Below are positions 61,885-64,000 of a DNA stretch of 64,000 nucleotides, piece by piece. Below the pieces are notes generated by a model. That model saw nothing but the letters and a program-made list of their open reading frames with translations. It was not told the DNA's origin and made no database searches. The stretch is from CF-46 sp963760735 (GTDB taxonomy: Bacteria > Chloroflexota > Limnocylindria > Limnocylindrales > CSP1-4). A program made the position numbers and the translations under genes. Numbering within the stretch: the stretch's first letter is position 1; the number at the start of each line of letters is the position of its first letter. The stretch is from assembly GCA_963760735.1 (NCBI GenBank), contig CAVXEB010000002.1:310001-374000 (forward strand). Direction: 5' to 3'.

Positions 61885-62385
61885 TTACGCTCGCCCCGGC
61901 TCATCGGTTTCGAGAGCGACCGGCAGGGGCCGCCGTTCGAAGCCGCTCGAGAAGACGACGTCTGTCTCGGTCTGGAAGACGTGCGGGGTCGCCTGGACCT
62001 TGCGCAGGACGCGCTCGAGGTCCCGGGTGTCCCGGGCCCGGACCTTGATGAGGTAGTCGGCCTCACCCGTGATGTGGTGGCACTCCTCGATCTCCGGGAT
62101 CGCGGCGAACGAATCGGTCAGATCCGCGCTCGTGGTGCCCGGCGCCTGGGTGATCCAGCTGAATGCCAGGATGGGCAGCCCGACGGATCGCGGATCGACG
62201 ATCGCGCCATACCCCTGGATCACCCCGCGGGCCTCGAGCTTCTTCACCCGCTCGTGCGCCGACGGACCGCTCATCCCGACCTCGGCCCCGATCTCGGCGT
62301 ACGGCCGGCGACCGTCTCGCTGGAGCACCGCAAGAATCTTCGCGTCGTTCGGACTGATCCGTTCGGATGTGGCCATTGGTCCCAA
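61885..62385 (-). CDS. Lrp/AsnC-family transcriptional regulator
   Basis: The 166-residue regulator has an HTH (about 12-60; SPNDAKILAVLQRDGRRPYA, SGPSAHERVKKLEARGVIQG) and an AsnC/RAM ligand domain (about 72-150; SWITQAPGTTSADLTDSFAA, IPEIEECHHITGEADYLIKV). It should sense an amino acid or related effector. Two close ATGs (62385, 62376) are possible. It is first in an operon with the ECF sigma and anti-sigma genes, an unusual pairing. The divergent unit 62403-62699 could be its target. Confidence 0.87.
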   Translation of the reverse strand: MGPMATSERISPNDAKILAVLQRDGRRPYAEIGAEVGMSGPSAHERVKKLEARGVIQGYGAIVDPRSVGLPILAFSWITQAPGTTSADLTDSFAAIPEIEECHHITGEADYLIKVRARDTRDLERVLRKVQATPHVFQTETDVVFSSGFERRPLPVALETDEPGRA

Positions 62386-62402
62386 TTCGTCAGGCAGATC
62401 GC

Positions 62403-62431
62403 TTGGCTTCGCGATGTTTGTAAGGTATGAT
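62403..62431 (+). promoter_or_regulatory. Sigma-70-type promoter for the 43-residue protein gene
   Basis: TTGGCT (62403-62408) and TATGAT (62426-62431) are separated by exactly 17 bases; the second matches the -10 consensus at 5 of 6 positions. Transcription should begin near 62438. The region is locally A/T-rich (TTTGTAAGGTATGATG) in an otherwise GC-rich window, and it lies in the divergent gap beside the Lrp-type gene. Confidence 0.65.
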
Positions 62432-62447
62432 GCCAGTATCAGACACC

Positions 62448-62499
62448 TGACTGCCGGTCCGTCGCAATGAGCGACGGGATCACCGATCCGCGGCAGTCA
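62448..62499 (+). ncRNA. Three-way-junction leader structure upstream of the 43-residue protein
   Basis: P1 (TGACTGCCG 62448-62456 with CGGCAGTCA 62491-62499, 9 bp) closes P2 (CCGTCGC 62459-62465, loop AATGA, GCGACGG 62471-62477, 7 bp) and P3 (GATC 62478-62481 with GATC 62485-62488, 4 bp). It begins about ten bases after the predicted transcription start and ends six bases before the CGGAGG site. It may be a riboswitch or protein-binding leader. P3 is weak; no known class was recognised. Confidence 0.5.
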
Positions 62500-62516
62500 C
62501 GCAGCGGAGGATCGCG

Positions 62517-62648
62517 ATGTTCGTCTTCGGACTCGGAGTCCTGGCGCTGTTCTCAGTTCTCAGCGCGGTGCTGGGCAATGAGGATCCGCGCCGGACGGCG
62601 GACCCACGGGTCGAACTGTTCTACTCGTCTCGCTTCGGAAACCTGTAG
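62517..62648 (+). CDS. 43-residue membrane-anchored peptide
   Basis: A short gene with ATG 62517 preceded by CGGAGG (62505-62510). It encodes MFVFGLGVLALFSVLSAVLG followed by NEDPRRTADPRVELFYSSRF and a short tail. One hydrophobic helix (about 2-20) precedes a charged tail. It has its own promoter, structured leader and terminator, which argues strongly that it is real. Topology with the basic tail inside is likely. No family recognised. Confidence 0.65.
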   Translation: MFVFGLGVLALFSVLSAVLGNEDPRRTADPRVELFYSSRFGNL

Positions 62649-62673
62649 ACCCGGCTCGATAGCCTACCCCACG

Positions 62674-62699
62674 AGGCCCCGGACCCAGTTCCGGGGCCT
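62674..62699 (+). terminator. Rho-independent-like terminator of the 43-residue protein unit
   Basis: A perfect 10-bp stem (62674-62683 with 62690-62699) with a six-base loop lies 26 bases after the stop codon and is followed by GTTCGATT, a weak T-rich patch. The arrangement closes a monocistronic unit of about 260 bases. The remaining gap to 62869 shows nothing supportable. Confidence 0.75.
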
Positions 62700-62869
62700 G
62701 TTCGATTCCCGGTCGGACCTCTGCCCTGACGCCCGTCACCAATCGCCGAGTCGCAACGCGACTCGGATCCGCAATGAACGAGCGTGATCAGGTCGGGATT
62801 CCGACGCGGCCGAGCGCGCGCGAGCCCGATCTGAGTCGCGATGCGCATCAACGGCTGCGCGTCAACCAG

Positions 62870-63181
62870 CTACCACTCCCCGGCCGCACGACGGGCGATG
62901 GCGGTCAGGCGTCCGGCGGGGAGGTGGGCCTCCCAGCAGGTGACGCCCGAGGACCCGACCCTGGCGTCATGGCGCGTCCCGGCCGGCAGCTCCAAACGGT
63001 CGCCGGCGTCGAGATCGACCGACCGACCGTCGTCCGGCAATCCGAACATGATGGAACCGGACTCGACGGCGATCACCTTGTCGTAGCCGTGGTCGTGCGC
63101 GCCGTAGCGATCGCCCGGGCCGTTCGACCAGGGGGATGGGTCGAGGCCCTCGGCCCGCAATCGCCCGGCGACGTCCGGCAT
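62870..63181 (-). CDS. Small single-domain cupin
   Basis: The 103-residue protein is one cupin: HDHGYDKVIAVESGSIMF (metal-type HxHx4E-like motif I with His28-Asp-His30) and GDRLELPAGTRHDARVG (motif II with His). It probably binds a metal; whether it is an enzyme or effector-binding protein is open. It starts ten bases after the VIT1-family stop in the same direction, so they likely share a transcript. The N-terminal 20 residues (LRAEGLDPSPWSNGPGDRYG) match the short lead of similar cupins. Confidence 0.8.
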   Translation of the reverse strand: MPDVAGRLRAEGLDPSPWSNGPGDRYGAHDHGYDKVIAVESGSIMFGLPDDGRSVDLDAGDRLELPAGTRHDARVGSSGVTCWEAHLPAGRLTAIARRAAGEW

Positions 63182-63191
63182 CGGCGAAGCC

Positions 63192-64000
63192 CTATCCCGC
63201 GACCGACACGCCGATCAGCGATCCGACGGCGAAGGTGATGAGAGCCGCGGCGGCGCCGATGCCGACCTGGCGGAAGCCCGAGAACAGGACCCCTCTCCCG
63301 GTGAGGAGGCTGACGCCCGCACCCACCGCGAAGAGGGCCACCAGGCTCAGCGCGATCGACACGACGAACGCCGTCGTTCCCGTGAGGAGGAGGTACGGCA
63401 GGACCGGGATGAACGCCCCGATGGCGAAGGCAACGAACGATCCGCCCGCGGCCCCGAGCGGCGACCCGAGCTCGTCCGGATCGAGCCCGAGCTCCTCGCG
63501 GATCAGCTGGTCGAGGGCCTGCTCCGGGTCCTGGAACAGCCGATGCGCGATCGCCTTCGCCTCGTCCTCCTGGAAGCCCTTCGCCCGGTAGAGGGCGGCC
63601 ATCTCGGCCTCCTCCTCCTCGGGCATCGCCTCCATCTCGGCTCGCTCGAGGGCGATCTGCCGCTCGAACAGCTCCCGCTGGCTCTGCATCGAGATGTACT
63701 CGCCGGCGGCCATGCTGAACGCCCCGGCAAGCAGCCCGGCGATCCCCGCCAGGATGATGAACGAGCTCTGGTCGCGGGCCGCGCCGGCCACGCCCATCAC
63801 CAGGGCGAGGTTCGACACGAGCCCGTCACTCACGCCGAAGATCACGGCGCGGAGCGTCCCGGACCGGCCGGATCGGTGCCACCGCTCGCGGGTCGCGATG
63901 GCCGCCCCGGGTGTCTCCGAAGGATTCTTCAGCCGGCGCCAGATCTCGGCATGCTCCCGCTCGTCGGCCGCGATCGCGGCGACCTCGGGCGACGACTGCT
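63192..64000 (-). CDS. VIT1/CCC1-family iron/manganese transporter with ferritin-like N-terminus (partial)
   Basis: The visible 269 residues lack the true N-terminus, which lies beyond the window. They begin with the end of a ferritin/rubrerythrin-like helix (IAADEREHAEIWRRL, ExxH-type ligands), then a linker, and a VIT1 domain: VIFGVSDGLVSNLALVMGVA, AGAFSMAAGEYISMQSQREL, the acidic metal-binding cytoplasmic helices (FERQIALERAEMEAMPEEEE), FVAFAIGAFIPVLPYLL and two final helices. The family moves Fe2+/Mn2+ out of the cytoplasm or into compartments, and the ferritin-like part supplies or senses iron. An internal GTG at 63845 is not the start. Regulation by the DtxR-type protein is possible but unproven. 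Confidence 0.85.
   Translation of the reverse strand, partial: QSSPEVAAIAADEREHAEIWRRLKNPSETPGAAIATRERWHRSGRSGTLRAVIFGVSDGLVSNLALVMGVAGAARDQSSFIILAGIAGLLAGAFSMAAGEYISMQSQRELFERQIALERAEMEAMPEEEEAEMAALYRAKGFQEDEAKAIAHRLFQDPEQALDQLIREELGLDPDELGSPLGAAGGSFVAFAIGAFIPVLPYLLLTGTTAFVVSIALSLVALFAVGAGVSLLTGRGVLFSGFRQVGIGAAAALITFAVGSLIGVSVAG

Noticed and set aside
62686..62712. GTTCGATTCC T-loop-like sequence suggesting a tRNA
   Set aside because: Flanking bases do not pair as a T-stem, there is no acceptor or anticodon arm, and the stem here is better explained as the terminator at 62674-62699.
62774..63238. 154-codon frame on the plus strand over the cupin gene
   Set aside because: Antisense to a cupin with both metal motifs; the frame is Arg/Pro-biased with no domain.

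Overview
The window is a very G+C-rich bacterial chromosome segment with tightly packed genes, many GTG starts and many ATGA/GTGA stop-start overlaps. No rRNA, tRNA, CRISPR array, insertion sequence or phage gene was recognised. A GerMN lipoprotein next to an MtrAB-like two-component pair, SARP/BTAD and RskA/SigK-type regulators, an LLM (possibly F420-linked) oxidoreductase, an ATP-type PEP carboxykinase and UbiA/MenA-like and UnbU/RnfD-like membrane proteins suit a soil or freshwater Chloroflexota (Limnocylindria/Ellin6529-like) or a deep actinobacterial lineage. That placement is inference; no marker gene settles it.

Region 1 (1-7.4 kb): the end of a phosphate operon (pstB fragment, phoU), then two tandem LMW-phosphatase/ArsC paralogues, the first lacking its catalytic residues, and a SixA-type phosphatase. 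On the minus strand follow an FAD oxidoreductase, a GDPD, an EEP-family hydrolase and a SenX3/PhoR-like histidine kinase. A frameshifted DUF47 (PhoU-like) tail lies beside the kinase.

Region 2 (7.5-20.7 kb): an MtrA-MtrB-LpqB-like envelope-sensing operon, a DEAD-box helicase with a hairpin leader, two J-domain proteins, ProS, GltX, a RegX3-like regulator and a DtxR-type regulator. At 15.3-15.5 kb sits the C-terminal tail of a PiT phosphate transporter. With the DUF47 tail it looks like the debris of a DUF47-pit locus.

Region 3 (20.7-26 kb): asparaginase, uracil phosphoribosyltransferase, a stand-alone RnfD/UnbU-like membrane protein with a soluble tail, a lipoprotein and a secreted C39-like protease.

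Region 4 (26-38.5 kb): a probable pyrimidine/hydantoin island. An aminotransferase is transcribed with an NMT1/THI5-type ABC importer. Facing it are an N-carbamoyl amidohydrolase, an LLM flavin oxidoreductase and a dihydropyrimidinase. No conventional dihydropyrimidine dehydrogenase is present, and the LLM enzyme may stand in for it. Two paralogous WDLDG-motif small membrane proteins lie inside the island.

Region 5 (38.5-48.3 kb): an RsbW/RsbV/RsbU-like partner switch without a sigma factor, a degenerate Lgt paralogue, a BTAD regulator with a three-hairpin leader, a large secreted subtilase, malate dehydrogenase and three consecutive ~50-residue membrane proteins.

Region 6 (48.3-64 kb): PEP carboxykinase; transsulfuration enzymes (cystathionine gamma-lyase/synthase type and cystathionine beta-synthase) with a palindromic operator candidate; an alpha/beta-hydrolase-LuxR fusion; OsmC; an MFS-cNMP fusion; PlsC-like and Lgt proteins; an Lrp-sigma-anti-sigma operon; and, divergent from it, a self-contained unit of promoter, three-way-junction leader, 43-residue protein and terminator. 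A cupin and a ferritin-like/VIT1 iron transporter close the window.
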